A DNA stretch of 64,000 nt from an uncultured Clostridium sp. (GTDB taxonomy: Bacteria; Bacillota; Clostridia; Lachnospirales; Lachnospiraceae): positions 32,121 through 96,120 of the forward strand of contig CAKSBP010000007.1 in NCBI GenBank assembly GCA_934438135.1, written 5' to 3'. A program made the translations under genes and the position numbers. Shown here piece by piece: positions 1 to 7,587 of this stretch (its first letter is position 1; every line of letters begins with the position of its first letter). The notes under the pieces were generated by a model. It was not told where the DNA came from. It worked only from the letters and a program-made list of their open reading frames with translations, and searched no databases.

Positions 1-240
1 AGTGAACAGCAGTACAATATAGAAAATATGGTGCGATATGGTTCGGGAGAACACATATCGGTAGAAGCGTTAAATAATGGTGTTCTTAAACAAACAATCG
101 AGAAAGTCGTGAATACGGAATCTTATTTTATACAGGCTCAAAAAGTGAGAAAAATGGTAATTCCCTATTATCAGGACGAAAGTAAAAATGCAAGTTATGT
201 AGCTGTTCATAAAATAATGGAGTATTTCTGGAATGAATGA
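1..240 (+). CDS. C-terminal end of a probable GT1/MGT-like glycosyltransferase (5' end outside window)
   Basis: The frame is open from the first base of the window, so this is the last 79 codons of a longer gene. The visible part has the pattern typical of the C-terminal Rossmann half of MGT/GT1 glycosyltransferases: a GSGEHIS stretch, then a helix with L..TIEKVV, then a sequence that fits the usual 'd..y...A..l' helix and a closing amphipathic helix. The donor-binding motif itself is outside the window, so the family call rests on weak similarity. The stop overlaps the start of the phosphopantetheinyl transferase gene by 8 bases, so the two are translationally coupled and probably belong to one operon, perhaps for a glycosylated specialised metabolite or lipid. 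Any other protein with a similar C-terminal helix pair cannot be ruled out. Confidence 0.45.
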   Translation, partial: SEQQYNIENMVRYGSGEHISVEALNNGVLKQTIEKVVNTESYFIQAQKVRKMVIPYYQDESKNASYVAVHKIMEYFWNE

Positions 241-772
241 GACAAGAATCTATTATAGAAATGCAGCTTATTTAAAAAGAGAACCGGAAAGCAGACAGCA
301 GCGGCGTATACAGGAAAATGCAGTAATGAAACAGTTAATGGAATATGCTGCACCAGAAATAAAGGATTTCCCTTTTTTATCAAAGAGCCATTCTAATGGA
401 GCAGCTCTTCTTGCAGTAAGTACTTCTCCTGTTGGATGTGATTTAGAAAAAATTCAATGGAAATGGTCTTTGGGTGAACTATCTAGGAGGATGTCTTTTT
501 ATCTTTCGGAAGAAGAAAAAAAGGATGTTCTTTCATCAGAACAACCAAAGCGAAATGCAATTTTAGCATGGACACGTAAGGAGAGCTATTTTAAAGTTCA
601 TCAGGAACGAAAGGTGTCAGATGAATTTTATATTGTCACACCGACCTCTCTGCTTCAAGGGGAAAAAATGGAATTTGTAACAAAATATCTGGCACAGGAT
701 ATGATTGCTACCTGCTATCATCAAAAAGGAAGCAGACTAGAGTGGATTTTGACAGATGATAGCAGAATTTAA
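233..772 (+). CDS. 4'-phosphopantetheinyl transferase superfamily protein (Sfp/AcpT type)
   Basis: This 179-residue enzyme should transfer the 4'-phosphopantetheine arm of CoA to a serine of a carrier protein (ACP or PCP) and convert it from apo to holo form. The Mg-binding signature is visible: G-C-D70-L-E72 followed about 40 residues later by W113-T-R-K116-E117-S-Y-F-K121, the conserved W..KES..K motif. A degenerate SHS motif lies near residues 52-54. It is shorter than Sfp (about 224 residues). It overlaps the upstream glycosyltransferase-like gene by 8 bases. PPTases outside the acpS locus are often dedicated to polyketide, peptide or special fatty acid synthases, so a carrier-protein gene may lie upstream of the window; this is inference. 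The product would use CoA made by the pan/coaBC genes 5 kb downstream. Confidence 0.85.
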   Translation: MNETRIYYRNAAYLKREPESRQQRRIQENAVMKQLMEYAAPEIKDFPFLSKSHSNGAALLAVSTSPVGCDLEKIQWKWSLGELSRRMSFYLSEEEKKDVLSSEQPKRNAILAWTRKESYFKVHQERKVSDEFYIVTPTSLLQGEKMEFVTKYLAQDMIATCYHQKGSRLEWILTDDSRI

Positions 773-779
773 GAGAAAC

Positions 780-1331
780 TTAGAATGTATAAATGCCATT
801 TCGATTATATATTCCTGTTATCTCTGGTTCAGCATCATTATCTCTGTGCTGCCTTTTTTTCTTTTTCCCATTCTTTTCATCTTTTTCATTGGCCTCTCGA
901 TTTGTTCCCGGCATAGCCTGATAATTACTCTGTTTCTGAAACTTTTTCATTACATCCATAACAGCAGCAGTTAAATACTCGGCATCAGGATCTTTACTGC
1001 TAATGGCACCCAGTGCAGAACTTATCACATTAGAAGCCTGTTCTTTAGACTTGCAGGCTTTTAACTGTGCTTCCGTCTGCTGGCGCTGCATTTCGACACG
1101 CTGTGCAGTACGATAAAGCATCTGGTCATATTGCTGAAGGAAAGACATTTCGGCAGCAGAAAGTTTTTTTCCTGCTTTTAGCTTCGCACGAATTTTTGCC
1201 AGCCTATTTTGAACCTGTTCATCCGAAGGCTTCTGGGTTTTAATCAGAGAAAACGGATTGGTTAACAGGTCACCAAACTTCTGAGAGTCGTACATAGGTG
1301 GTTTGTTTTGTAATAAATCATTGGTTTGCAT
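780..1331 (-). CDS. Hypothetical charged helical protein, 183 aa
   Basis: No known function is recognised. I choose the ATG at 1331 because an AGGAGGTG ribosome binding site lies directly upstream on the minus strand; an upstream in-frame start near 1382 would place this site inside the gene. The protein has no signal peptide or membrane segment. Residues about 25-110 are predicted helical and rich in Lys, Gln and Ala (KLKAGKKLSAAEMSFLQQYDQ), followed by a segment about residues 85-135 and a very basic, Lys-rich tail with a short hydrophobic-aromatic end. It runs convergently with the PPTase gene, its stop lying 7 bases past the PPTase stop, and divergently from the metallophosphoesterase. 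The opposite-strand reading frame at 756-974 is judged a shadow. Coding status is supported by the ribosome binding site and regular composition, but not by a recognised family. Confidence 0.6.
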   Translation of the reverse strand: MQTNDLLQNKPPMYDSQKFGDLLTNPFSLIKTQKPSDEQVQNRLAKIRAKLKAGKKLSAAEMSFLQQYDQMLYRTAQRVEMQRQQTEAQLKACKSKEQASNVISSALGAISSKDPDAEYLTAAVMDVMKKFQKQSNYQAMPGTNREANEKDEKNGKKKKRQHRDNDAEPEITGIYNRNGIYTF

Positions 1332-1407
1332 AGCACACCTCCTTTTTCTAAAAACTATATCGTATAATCCGAAGGAAATCATAAGAAAACAAAGGAGAAT
1401 TTATTTT

Positions 1408-1926
1408 ATGGCACAACGTATCTTTTTTCTTGCAGATACCCATTTTGGAGATGAAGGGATTCTGTGGTATGAAAAACGTCCATTTGAAACGGTAGAAGAG
1501 ATGGATGAAAAAATAATTGAAAACTGGAATCAGACGGTAAAAGAAGAGGACCAGATCTTTTTATTAGGCGATTTTTCTTTCTATCCAGAAGATCAGACAC
1601 GTGAGATTGGAAATCGTCTGAAAGGAAAGAAGACGTTGATTCTGGGAAATCACGATACGATGGGAATTGAATTCTACCGTACCTGTGGGTTTGAACAGGT
1701 TATTTCCTATCCGGTTATTTATGATGGCTTTTATATATTGTCCCATGAGCCGCTTTATTTAAACAAAAACATGCCATATGCTAATCTGTTTGGCCACGTT
1801 CATGGAAATCCGATTTATTCCAGCTGTTCTAGCCAGAGTTACTGCCTCTGCGTAGAAAGAACGGGATATATACCAATTGAATTTACGCAAATCAAAAAAG
1901 AAATGAAGGATCGACACAATCAGTAA
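1408..1926 (+). CDS. Calcineurin-like metallophosphoesterase
   Basis: A 172-residue protein with all signature motifs of the calcineurin-like phosphoesterase fold: A-D-T-H near the N-terminus, G-D-F about residue 53, G-N-H-D about residue 80, S-H-E-P, and G-H-V-H near residue 130. These residues bind a two-metal centre that hydrolyses phosphomono- or diesters. The substrate is unknown; the small size matches single-domain cytosolic phosphoesterases. ATG 1408 is chosen over an upstream in-frame start because AAAGGAGAA lies 8 bases before it and the motif-bearing domain begins immediately. The gene is divergent from the hypothetical gene at 780-1331, with a 76-base intergenic space that must hold both promoters. 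Confidence 0.85.
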   Translation: MAQRIFFLADTHFGDEGILWYEKRPFETVEEMDEKIIENWNQTVKEEDQIFLLGDFSFYPEDQTREIGNRLKGKKTLILGNHDTMGIEFYRTCGFEQVISYPVIYDGFYILSHEPLYLNKNMPYANLFGHVHGNPIYSSCSSQSYCLCVERTGYIPIEFTQIKKEMKDRHNQ

Positions 1927-1968
1927 TACAGCTTATGTCAAAAAAAGGTACAGCGTGCCCTGTAAACC

Positions 1969-1998
1969 TTGTCCAATTTTTGTAAAGGTACTATACTG
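1969..1998 (+). promoter_or_regulatory. Probable sigma-A promoter of the GH9 cellulase gene
   Basis: TTGTCC at 1969-1974 and TATACT at 1993-1998 are separated by 18 bases. The mRNA would have a leader of about 100 bases before the GAGG ribosome binding site of the cellulase. No good catabolite-repression (cre) site is visible in the 182-base space. Confidence 0.5.
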
Positions 1999-2108
1999 TC
2001 TGCCAAGGTATTCGGTATTTTTTGTTCAATTTTATATTAGGACAAAAAATTCAGATGCCACTACTATTAACAGCAGCAAATGCTGACAACAAAAAGGGAG
2101 GTTTTTAA

Positions 2109-5100
2109 ATGAGACATAAGTGGCTTACAAAGGGGCTTGCTTCACTTATGGCATTGACAATGGTGGCTGCTATTTCACCAGCACCGGCAGTAAAAATCAG
2201 TGCAGCAGAGAACGAAAAGATAGAAAAGTCGGATTCTGACTATAATTATGCCAAAGCATTTCAGGAATCGTTATATTTCTACGATGCCAATATGTGCGGA
2301 GAGCAGGATGGAAGGCTTAGTTATCGTGGCGAGTGTCATAAGGAGGATGCAAGTGTTCCATTGATACCAAAGAATGACGATGGGGGTGGGACAAACATGT
2401 CACAGTCCTTTATCGATGAAAATAAGGAAGTACTTGACCCGGATGGAGACGGAACTTTGGATTTAAGTGGTGGTTTTCATGATGCTGGAGACCATGTAAA
2501 ATTTGGTCTTCCACAAAGCTATTCTGCGTCTACTTTAGGATGGAGTTATTATGAATTTCGTGACTCTTTTATAAATGTCGGAGAACAGGAGCATATGAAA
2601 GATATCTTAAGACATTTCAACGATTATTTCTTAAGCTGTACTTTCCGCGATGACAATGGAAAAGTCGTTGCATTCGCTTATCAGATTGGAGATGGTTCTA
2701 CTGATCATAATTATTGGGGGGCTCCAGAACTTCAGACAACAGCCAGACCAGTTTGGTTTGCAACAAGTGAATCACCAGCAAGTGACCAGTGTGCGGGAGC
2801 AGCAGCATCCCTTACAGTAAATTATTTAAACTTTAAAGATACAGAGCCAGAGTATGCAGCAGAATGTCTGGATACAGCAAAGGCATTGTATAAATTCGCG
2901 AGAAAGAACAGAGGATGTGGCTTCTCCGGTGGATTTTATAATTCAAGCTACGATGAAGATGAAATGTCCTGGGCAGCAGTATGGTTAAATATTGCAACAG
3001 GTGATAAGAATTATATTACAGATATTACTTCCGTCGATTCACAAGGAAATTACACTGGATATATGAAACGTATCATCAGTACCACATCCAGCACTTGGCA
3101 GAATATCTGGGTGCATTCCTGGGATACCGTATGGGGTGGTGTATTTGCAAAATTAGCACCAATCACCAATGATCCAGATATCTGGTACTATTTTCGTTGG
3201 AATATTGAATACTGGTCCGGTGTGAAACATCAAGATACATCCGATGGAACTTACATGGAAAAAACATCAGGCGGTTTCAGCGTTGCATCTACCTGGGGTT
3301 CCTGCCGTTATAATGCAGCTGCGCAGATGTGTGCTATGGTTTATAACAAATACGAAACAAAACAGAGTTTTGTAGAATGGGCAAAGTCCCAGATGGATTA
3401 TATATTGGGTGATAATCCAATGGGTGTCTGCTATGAAGTCGGTTATGATGAAAATTCTGCTAAGAATCCTCATCATAGAGCATCCCACGGTTCTACCACA
3501 AACAGCATGGAAGACCCAGCTACAGCAAAACATACTTTATATGGTGCTTTAGTGGGCGGTCCTGATTTTGACGATTATTATGAAGATGACCGTACAAACT
3601 ATGTATACAATGAAGTTGCAATCGACTACAATGCAGGATTTGTTGGTGCACTTGCTGGTCTGTATGAACAGTATGGAAAAAATCAGAAACCGATGGATTC
3701 TATTCCACAGGATACAGACGAGAAGCCATTTTATGCAGAAGCAAAGCTGGAACAGGAAAATACAGAGCGTACCCAGATAACTATCCGTGTACATAATGAA
3801 ACAACCTGCCCTCCAAGATTGGAAGATGGCATCAGTGTCAGATATTTCTTTGATATTTCTGAAATGTTAGATGCCGGACAGTCTATTAAAGATATTAGTA
3901 TTGCAGTCATATATGATGAAGCATTAACATGCGATGGCAAGGCAGCAGCTATCAGTAAACCGATTGCATGGGATGAAGACAAGGGAATTTACTATGTCGA
4001 TATTTCCTGGAAGGGTGACAATTTCCATGGAAAACGTGAAATTCAGTTTGCTTTAGTAACGGGACAGGATTCTACATGGAAAACACATTGGGATCCAACC
4101 AATGATTTCAGCCGTGAAAATATCGGTGATGATTTTGCAGAAACTAAAAAGATTCCAGTTTATCTTGATGGTAAACCAGTTTATGGAGAAGAACCAGGTG
4201 CAGCAGCTATGAAACCAATCGTTTCCGCCAGTGTAAAAGGTGTTTCATATGGAGACGAAATTGATTTTACAAATGGCATTACACCAATTACTTTAAATGC
4301 AGATGTTACAAATGGTGACTCTGTATCAAAAGTTGAGTTTTATGTAAATGATGAAAAAGTTGGTGTGGATACGGATGCTCCTTATTCGGTAGAATACACA
4401 CCAGTTCAGAGCAATGAAGAAGAAACAAAAAAACTTGCTATTACAGCAAAAGCGATCACTTCAGACGAAATTACCGTTTCAAGCAAAGCCTTTAATGTAA
4501 CTGCAAGATTTTTAGAAGAAGTAAAACCAGTGATTGCAATCACAAGTCCAGAAGATGGTGCAGTCATTGACACGACAAAGGGTGACAAAACCGCTGAAAT
4601 CGTAGTTTCTCCAATTGGCGACGGCAAATTTACAAAAGTTGTTGTTTATGCAGATGGCAAGAAAATTGGCGAAGGCGATTCTACAGGTGCAAAGGTAACT
4701 TACACCGCACCAGAAGGTTATGCACCAAATGCTACAGGCGTTTCTAAAGTAAAGATTATGGCAGAAGCAGTTCTTGCATCTGGAAGAGTGGTAAGCTGTG
4801 CTCCAATTACTCTTACAGTAAAACAGGAAATTAATCCAGAAAGCGCCGTCAGCCTTTCTATGAATGTGGACGGAAAAGGAAGCAGTGCAGAAACAACGAT
4901 TCAGAGAAGATATACGATTACCAACAACGGGACAAAACCAGTTGATTTATCCAAGGTAAAAATCCGTTACTACTATACAAAGGAATCTACCGTTTCCCAG
5001 ACATTTTTCTGCGATGCAGCAGGAATGAACTTCGACGGTGCACCTTACTACTTAGATGCAGCGAAGAATATCAAAGGTGATTTTATAACGATTAGCGGAA

Positions 5101-5300
5101 ATGACTGCTATCTGGAAATTTCTTTCGCTGATATCGGCTATGATTTACAGCCTGGAAAATCCATCTCGATAGATACCAGATTTGCAAATTCCAGCTGGGC
5201 AGCAATGGATCAGACAAATGATTATTCTTATGATGGCGGAGATAGCATTGTTATGATGTATGACGGAGCAGTTGTACAGGGAGTGGAGCCAGAGGAATAA
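2109..5300 (+). CDS. Secreted GH9 cellulase, GH9-CBM3c-Ig-Ig-CBM3
   Basis: A 1063-residue secreted endoglucanase/processive cellulase acting on beta-1,4-glucan. Residues 1-33 form a signal peptide (positive start, hydrophobic core, cleavage near SAA). The GH9 catalytic domain covers about 45-520: the DAGD motif at 125-128 supplies the base and nucleophile-water Asp pair, PHHRASHG lies near 452, and NEVAIDYN near 500 holds the catalytic Glu. A CBM3c-type module follows (about 540-690), fused to GH9 as in processive 'theme B' cellulases; then two Ig-like modules (about 701-800 and 803-905), then a second CBM3 (about 907-1058) likely to bind crystalline cellulose. There is no dockerin, SLH or LPXTG motif, so the enzyme is probably free rather than cellulosomal. 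It stands alone, with its own promoter and GGGAGG ribosome binding site. Confidence 0.93.
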   Translation: MRHKWLTKGLASLMALTMVAAISPAPAVKISAAENEKIEKSDSDYNYAKAFQESLYFYDANMCGEQDGRLSYRGECHKEDASVPLIPKNDDGGGTNMSQSFIDENKEVLDPDGDGTLDLSGGFHDAGDHVKFGLPQSYSASTLGWSYYEFRDSFINVGEQEHMKDILRHFNDYFLSCTFRDDNGKVVAFAYQIGDGSTDHNYWGAPELQTTARPVWFATSESPASDQCAGAAASLTVNYLNFKDTEPEYAAECLDTAKALYKFARKNRGCGFSGGFYNSSYDEDEMSWAAVWLNIATGDKNYITDITSVDSQGNYTGYMKRIISTTSSTWQNIWVHSWDTVWGGVFAKLAPITNDPDIWYYFRWNIEYWSGVKHQDTSDGTYMEKTSGGFSVASTWGSCRYNAAAQMCAMVYNKYETKQSFVEWAKSQMDYILGDNPMGVCYEVGYDENSAKNPHHRASHGSTTNSMEDPATAKHTLYGALVGGPDFDDYYEDDRTNYVYNEVAIDYNAGFVGALAGLYEQYGKNQKPMDSIPQDTDEKPFYAEAKLEQENTERTQITIRVHNETTCPPRLEDGISVRYFFDISEMLDAGQSIKDISIAVIYDEALTCDGKAAAISKPIAWDEDKGIYYVDISWKGDNFHGKREIQFALVTGQDSTWKTHWDPTNDFSRENIGDDFAETKKIPVYLDGKPVYGEEPGAAAMKPIVSASVKGVSYGDEIDFTNGITPITLNADVTNGDSVSKVEFYVNDEKVGVDTDAPYSVEYTPVQSNEEETKKLAITAKAITSDEITVSSKAFNVTARFLEEVKPVIAITSPEDGAVIDTTKGDKTAEIVVSPIGDGKFTKVVVYADGKKIGEGDSTGAKVTYTAPEGYAPNATGVSKVKIMAEAVLASGRVVSCAPITLTVKQEINPESAVSLSMNVDGKGSSAETTIQRRYTITNNGTKPVDLSKVKIRYYYTKESTVSQTFFCDAAGMNFDGAPYYLDAAKNIKGDFITISGNDCYLEISFADIGYDLQPGKSISIDTRFANSSWAAMDQTNDYSYDGGDSIVMMYDGAVVQGVEPEE

Positions 5301-5332
5301 TTTTATAGTTTTCAGTCTTTTCATGTTTCTAC

Positions 5333-5361
5333 TTTACAATTCTTCCAAAGCATGGTATAGT
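5333..5361 (+). promoter_or_regulatory. Promoter of the panBCD-coaBC operon
   Basis: TTTACA at 5333-5338 and TATAGT at 5356-5361, spaced by exactly 17 bases. The -10 box lies inside the left arm of a dyad (5354-5395), which could make it an operator. Confidence 0.55.
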
Positions 5362-5395
5362 TTCACCGGATGGTATTTCTTCGGAAAGCTATACC
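5354..5395. repeat. Interrupted dyad over the pan promoter
   Basis: GGTATAGTTTC (5354-5364) is repeated inverted as GAAAGCTATACC (5384-5395) with one bulged base. It covers the -10 box and the transcription start, so it may be an operator or a 5' stem-loop in the leader. Confidence 0.45.
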
Positions 5396-5450
5396 AGTAA
5401 AAATTACATACAGGTGATAGCAGAGACATCCACGATTTCTCGAAGATAGT

Positions 5451-5475
5451 AAAAGGACATACGAAGTATGCTTTT
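5451..5475 (+). other. Small stem-loop in the pan operon leader
   Basis: AAAAG-GA-CATAC, loop GAA, GTATG-CTTTT forms a 10-pair hairpin with a two-base bulge, about 11 bases before the panB ribosome binding site. Function is unknown; it lacks a proper uridine tract after the stem, so it is not clearly a terminator. Confidence 0.3.
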
Positions 5476-5498
5476 ATACAGAAATGGAGGAGTAAAGG

Positions 5499-6332
5499 AT
5501 GAAACAGACAGTTACAACCTTTCAGAAAATGAAAAATTCAAATCAGAAAATATCTATGCTGACCGCATATGATTACACAATGGCAAAGCTTGTTGACGAA
5601 GCAGGAATCGAAGGCATTTTAGTAGGGGACTCCCTCGGAATGGTTATGCTTGGTTATGAAAATACATTAAGTGTTACCATGGAGGATATGATTCACCATG
5701 CAAGAGCCGTTTCGAGAGGAGCCAAAAACGCACTCGTTGTCATTGATATGCCGTTCATGTCTTATCAGACATCCGTTTATGATGCAGTAAAAAATGCAGG
5801 AAGATTAATTCAAGAAGGAAATGGAACCGCAGTAAAATTAGAAGGCGGTAAAAAAGTATGCCCACACATTAAGGCGATTACGGAGGCCTCTATTCCAGTT
5901 ATGGCTCATCTTGGTCTGACTCCACAGTCTGTCCATGAATTTGGGGGTTATAAAGTACAGGGGAAAACAGAGGATGCAGTGAAAAAGCTGTTAGAAGATG
6001 CAAAAGCAGTCGAAGAAGCTGGTGCATTTGCATTGGTTTTAGAATGTGTTCCAGATAAAATTGCAAAGAAAGTAACCGAAAGTCTGAGCATTCCAACCAT
6101 TGGAATCGGTGCAGGAAAATATTGTGATGGACAGATTTTAGTTTATCAGGATTTACTTGGTATGTATGAAGATATGACACCGAAATTTGTAAAACGGTAT
6201 GGTGAGGTTGGGCAGGCAATGAAAGAGGCATTTGCTGCTTATAAAAAAGAAGTGAGCGACGGAAGTTTCCCAGATGAAGCGCATAGTTTTCATGTAGAGG
6301 AACGGGTTTTAAAATGCGTTGGGGAGGACTAA
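5499..6332 (+). CDS. panB: 3-methyl-2-oxobutanoate hydroxymethyltransferase
   Basis: A 277-residue cytosolic enzyme that adds a hydroxymethyl group from 5,10-methylene-THF to 2-oxoisovalerate, giving ketopantoate, the first step of pantothenate synthesis. Sequence hallmarks are the N-terminal KISMLTAYDYTMAKLVDEAG region, the metal-binding VGDSLGMVMLGY segment with its Asp, the substrate segment AVKLEGG, MAHLGLTPQS, and the C-terminal IPTIGIGAG segment. Length is normal for the family. The start ATG follows a GGAGGAG ribosome binding site. It leads panB-panC-panD-coaBC with very short gaps. No ketopantoate reductase (panE) is in the cluster; it must be elsewhere or be replaced by ilvC. Confidence 0.96.
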   Translation: MKQTVTTFQKMKNSNQKISMLTAYDYTMAKLVDEAGIEGILVGDSLGMVMLGYENTLSVTMEDMIHHARAVSRGAKNALVVIDMPFMSYQTSVYDAVKNAGRLIQEGNGTAVKLEGGKKVCPHIKAITEASIPVMAHLGLTPQSVHEFGGYKVQGKTEDAVKKLLEDAKAVEEAGAFALVLECVPDKIAKKVTESLSIPTIGIGAGKYCDGQILVYQDLLGMYEDMTPKFVKRYGEVGQAMKEAFAAYKKEVSDGSFPDEAHSFHVEERVLKCVGED

Positions 6333-6336
6333 AAAG

Positions 6337-7206
6337 ATGAAGGTTAAAATCGTAAAAACAGTAAAAGAAGTCAAGGATTTTGTAAATCAGGCAGAAAAAG
6401 AGGGAAAGAGTGTTGGATTTGTACCAACGATGGGATATTTGCATAATGGACATAGAAGTTTAATTCACCGTGCCAGAAAGGAAAATGATGTTGTAGTTGT
6501 CAGTATTTTCGTCAATCCAAAGCAGTTTGGGCCAAACGAAGACCTGGCTTCCTATCCAAGAGATTTAAATAGGGATGCAGCTCTTTGTGACGAAGAAGGC
6601 GTTGATTTGATTTTCAATCCAGAGCCAGAAGAAATGTATGGTGAAGATTTTTACTCTTATGTTGGTGTAAATGTTTTATCTGAAAAACTCTGTGGTAAAA
6701 CCCGTCCGATTCATTTTCAGGGTGTGTGTACTGTTGTTTTAAAATTGTTCAACATTGTAAAACCAGACAGAGCGTATTTTGGACAGAAGGATGCCCAGCA
6801 GCTGGCAATTATTAAACGTATGGTATTGGATTTAAATTTGGATATTGATGTAAAAGGATGCCCAATTGTACGTGAAGAAGACGGTCTGGCAATGAGCTCA
6901 AGAAATACGTATTTAAATAAAAAAGAAAGAAAAGCAGCATTGATTCTTTCACAGTCTTTACAGCTTGCTAAAAGAAAAGCAGCAGGTGGCGATAGAAATC
7001 TTGCTGAGATTTTAAGAGAGATGCGGACTTTGATTGAAATGGAACCTCTTGCAAAAATAGATTATCTGGAAGCAGTTGATATTACAACGGTTCAGCCGGT
7101 AACAGAATTGACAGAGAACACCATGATTGCCATGGCAGTTTATATTGGAAAAACAAGACTGATTGACAACTGCATGGTATTAGAGGAGGCAGCTGCATGC
7201 AGGTAA
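6337..7206 (+). CDS. panC: Pantothenate synthetase (pantoate-beta-alanine ligase)
   Basis: A 289-residue enzyme that joins pantoate and beta-alanine with ATP to give pantothenate. The HIGH-like adenylate motif is present as GYLHNGH in PTMGYLHNGHRSL, followed by SIFVNPKQFGPNEDL, YFGQKDAQQ and the KMSKS-like SSRNTYL segment. ATG 6337 is preferred to an in-frame TTG at 6319 because GGGGAGG lies at 6320-6326, correctly placed for the ATG. Its start is five bases after the panB stop, and its end overlaps panD by 10 bases, so all are cotranscribed and coupled. Confidence 0.96.
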   Translation: MKVKIVKTVKEVKDFVNQAEKEGKSVGFVPTMGYLHNGHRSLIHRARKENDVVVVSIFVNPKQFGPNEDLASYPRDLNRDAALCDEEGVDLIFNPEPEEMYGEDFYSYVGVNVLSEKLCGKTRPIHFQGVCTVVLKLFNIVKPDRAYFGQKDAQQLAIIKRMVLDLNLDIDVKGCPIVREEDGLAMSSRNTYLNKKERKAALILSQSLQLAKRKAAGGDRNLAEILREMRTLIEMEPLAKIDYLEAVDITTVQPVTELTENTMIAMAVYIGKTRLIDNCMVLEEAAACR

Positions 7207-7586
7207 CTATGTTAAAAGGAAAAATCCATCGTGCAACTGTCACGCAGGCAGAGCTTAACTATGTTGGAAGCATTACGATTGATCCACTCTTATTAGAAGC
7301 AGCTGGGATTTTTGAATACGAGCAGGTTCATATTGTGGATATAAACAATGGAAGCCGTTTTGAAACCTATACCATTGCTGGTGAACCTGGCAGTGGGATT
7401 ATTTGCCTCAATGGTGCAGCAGCCCGTATGGTACAGACTGGTGATAAGATAATTATTATGGCTTATGCACAGATGGAACTTGAAGAAATAAAAGAACATA
7501 AACCAAATGTTGTTTTGGTTGACAAAGAAAATCACGTAAAAGAAGTTTTCCAATATGAAAAGCATGGTACATTTGAGGAGGACTAA
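7197..7586 (+). CDS. panD: Aspartate 1-decarboxylase (pyruvoyl enzyme)
   Basis: A 129-residue decarboxylase that makes beta-alanine from aspartate for the panC reaction. The proenzyme cuts itself at Gly24-Ser25 in the visible sequence Y-V-G-S, and Ser25 becomes the pyruvoyl cofactor; the numbering agrees with the E. coli enzyme. Other family marks are KIHRATVT, NGSRFETY, and the LNGAAAR segment. Length is typical. It overlaps panC by 10 bases and is followed after one base by coaBC. In most bacteria maturation needs PanM or PanZ only in enterics, so self-processing is expected here. Confidence 0.96.
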   Translation: MQVTMLKGKIHRATVTQAELNYVGSITIDPLLLEAAGIFEYEQVHIVDINNGSRFETYTIAGEPGSGIICLNGAAARMVQTGDKIIIMAYAQMELEEIKEHKPNVVLVDKENHVKEVFQYEKHGTFEED

Positions 7587-7587
7587 G

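Noticed and set aside
756..974. Plus-strand ORF of 72 codons after the PPTase
   Set aside because: It lies opposite the better supported minus-strand gene (780-1331), has no ribosome binding site, and is very hydrophobic, as expected for the complement of a Lys/Glu-rich gene.
1927..2108. cre (CcpA) site before the GH9 cellulase
   Set aside because: The best match, TGTAAACCTTGTCC near 1961-1974, has several mismatches to the consensus including the central CG.
5180..5300. Dockerin or surface anchor at the end of the GH9 protein
   Set aside because: The protein ends directly after CBM3; no paired Ca-binding repeats or LPXTG. The DPDGDGTLDLSGG stretch near residue 110 is within GH9.
5899..6453. 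Minus-strand ORF of 184 codons across panB/panC
   Set aside because: Shadow of two certain genes; no ribosome binding site.
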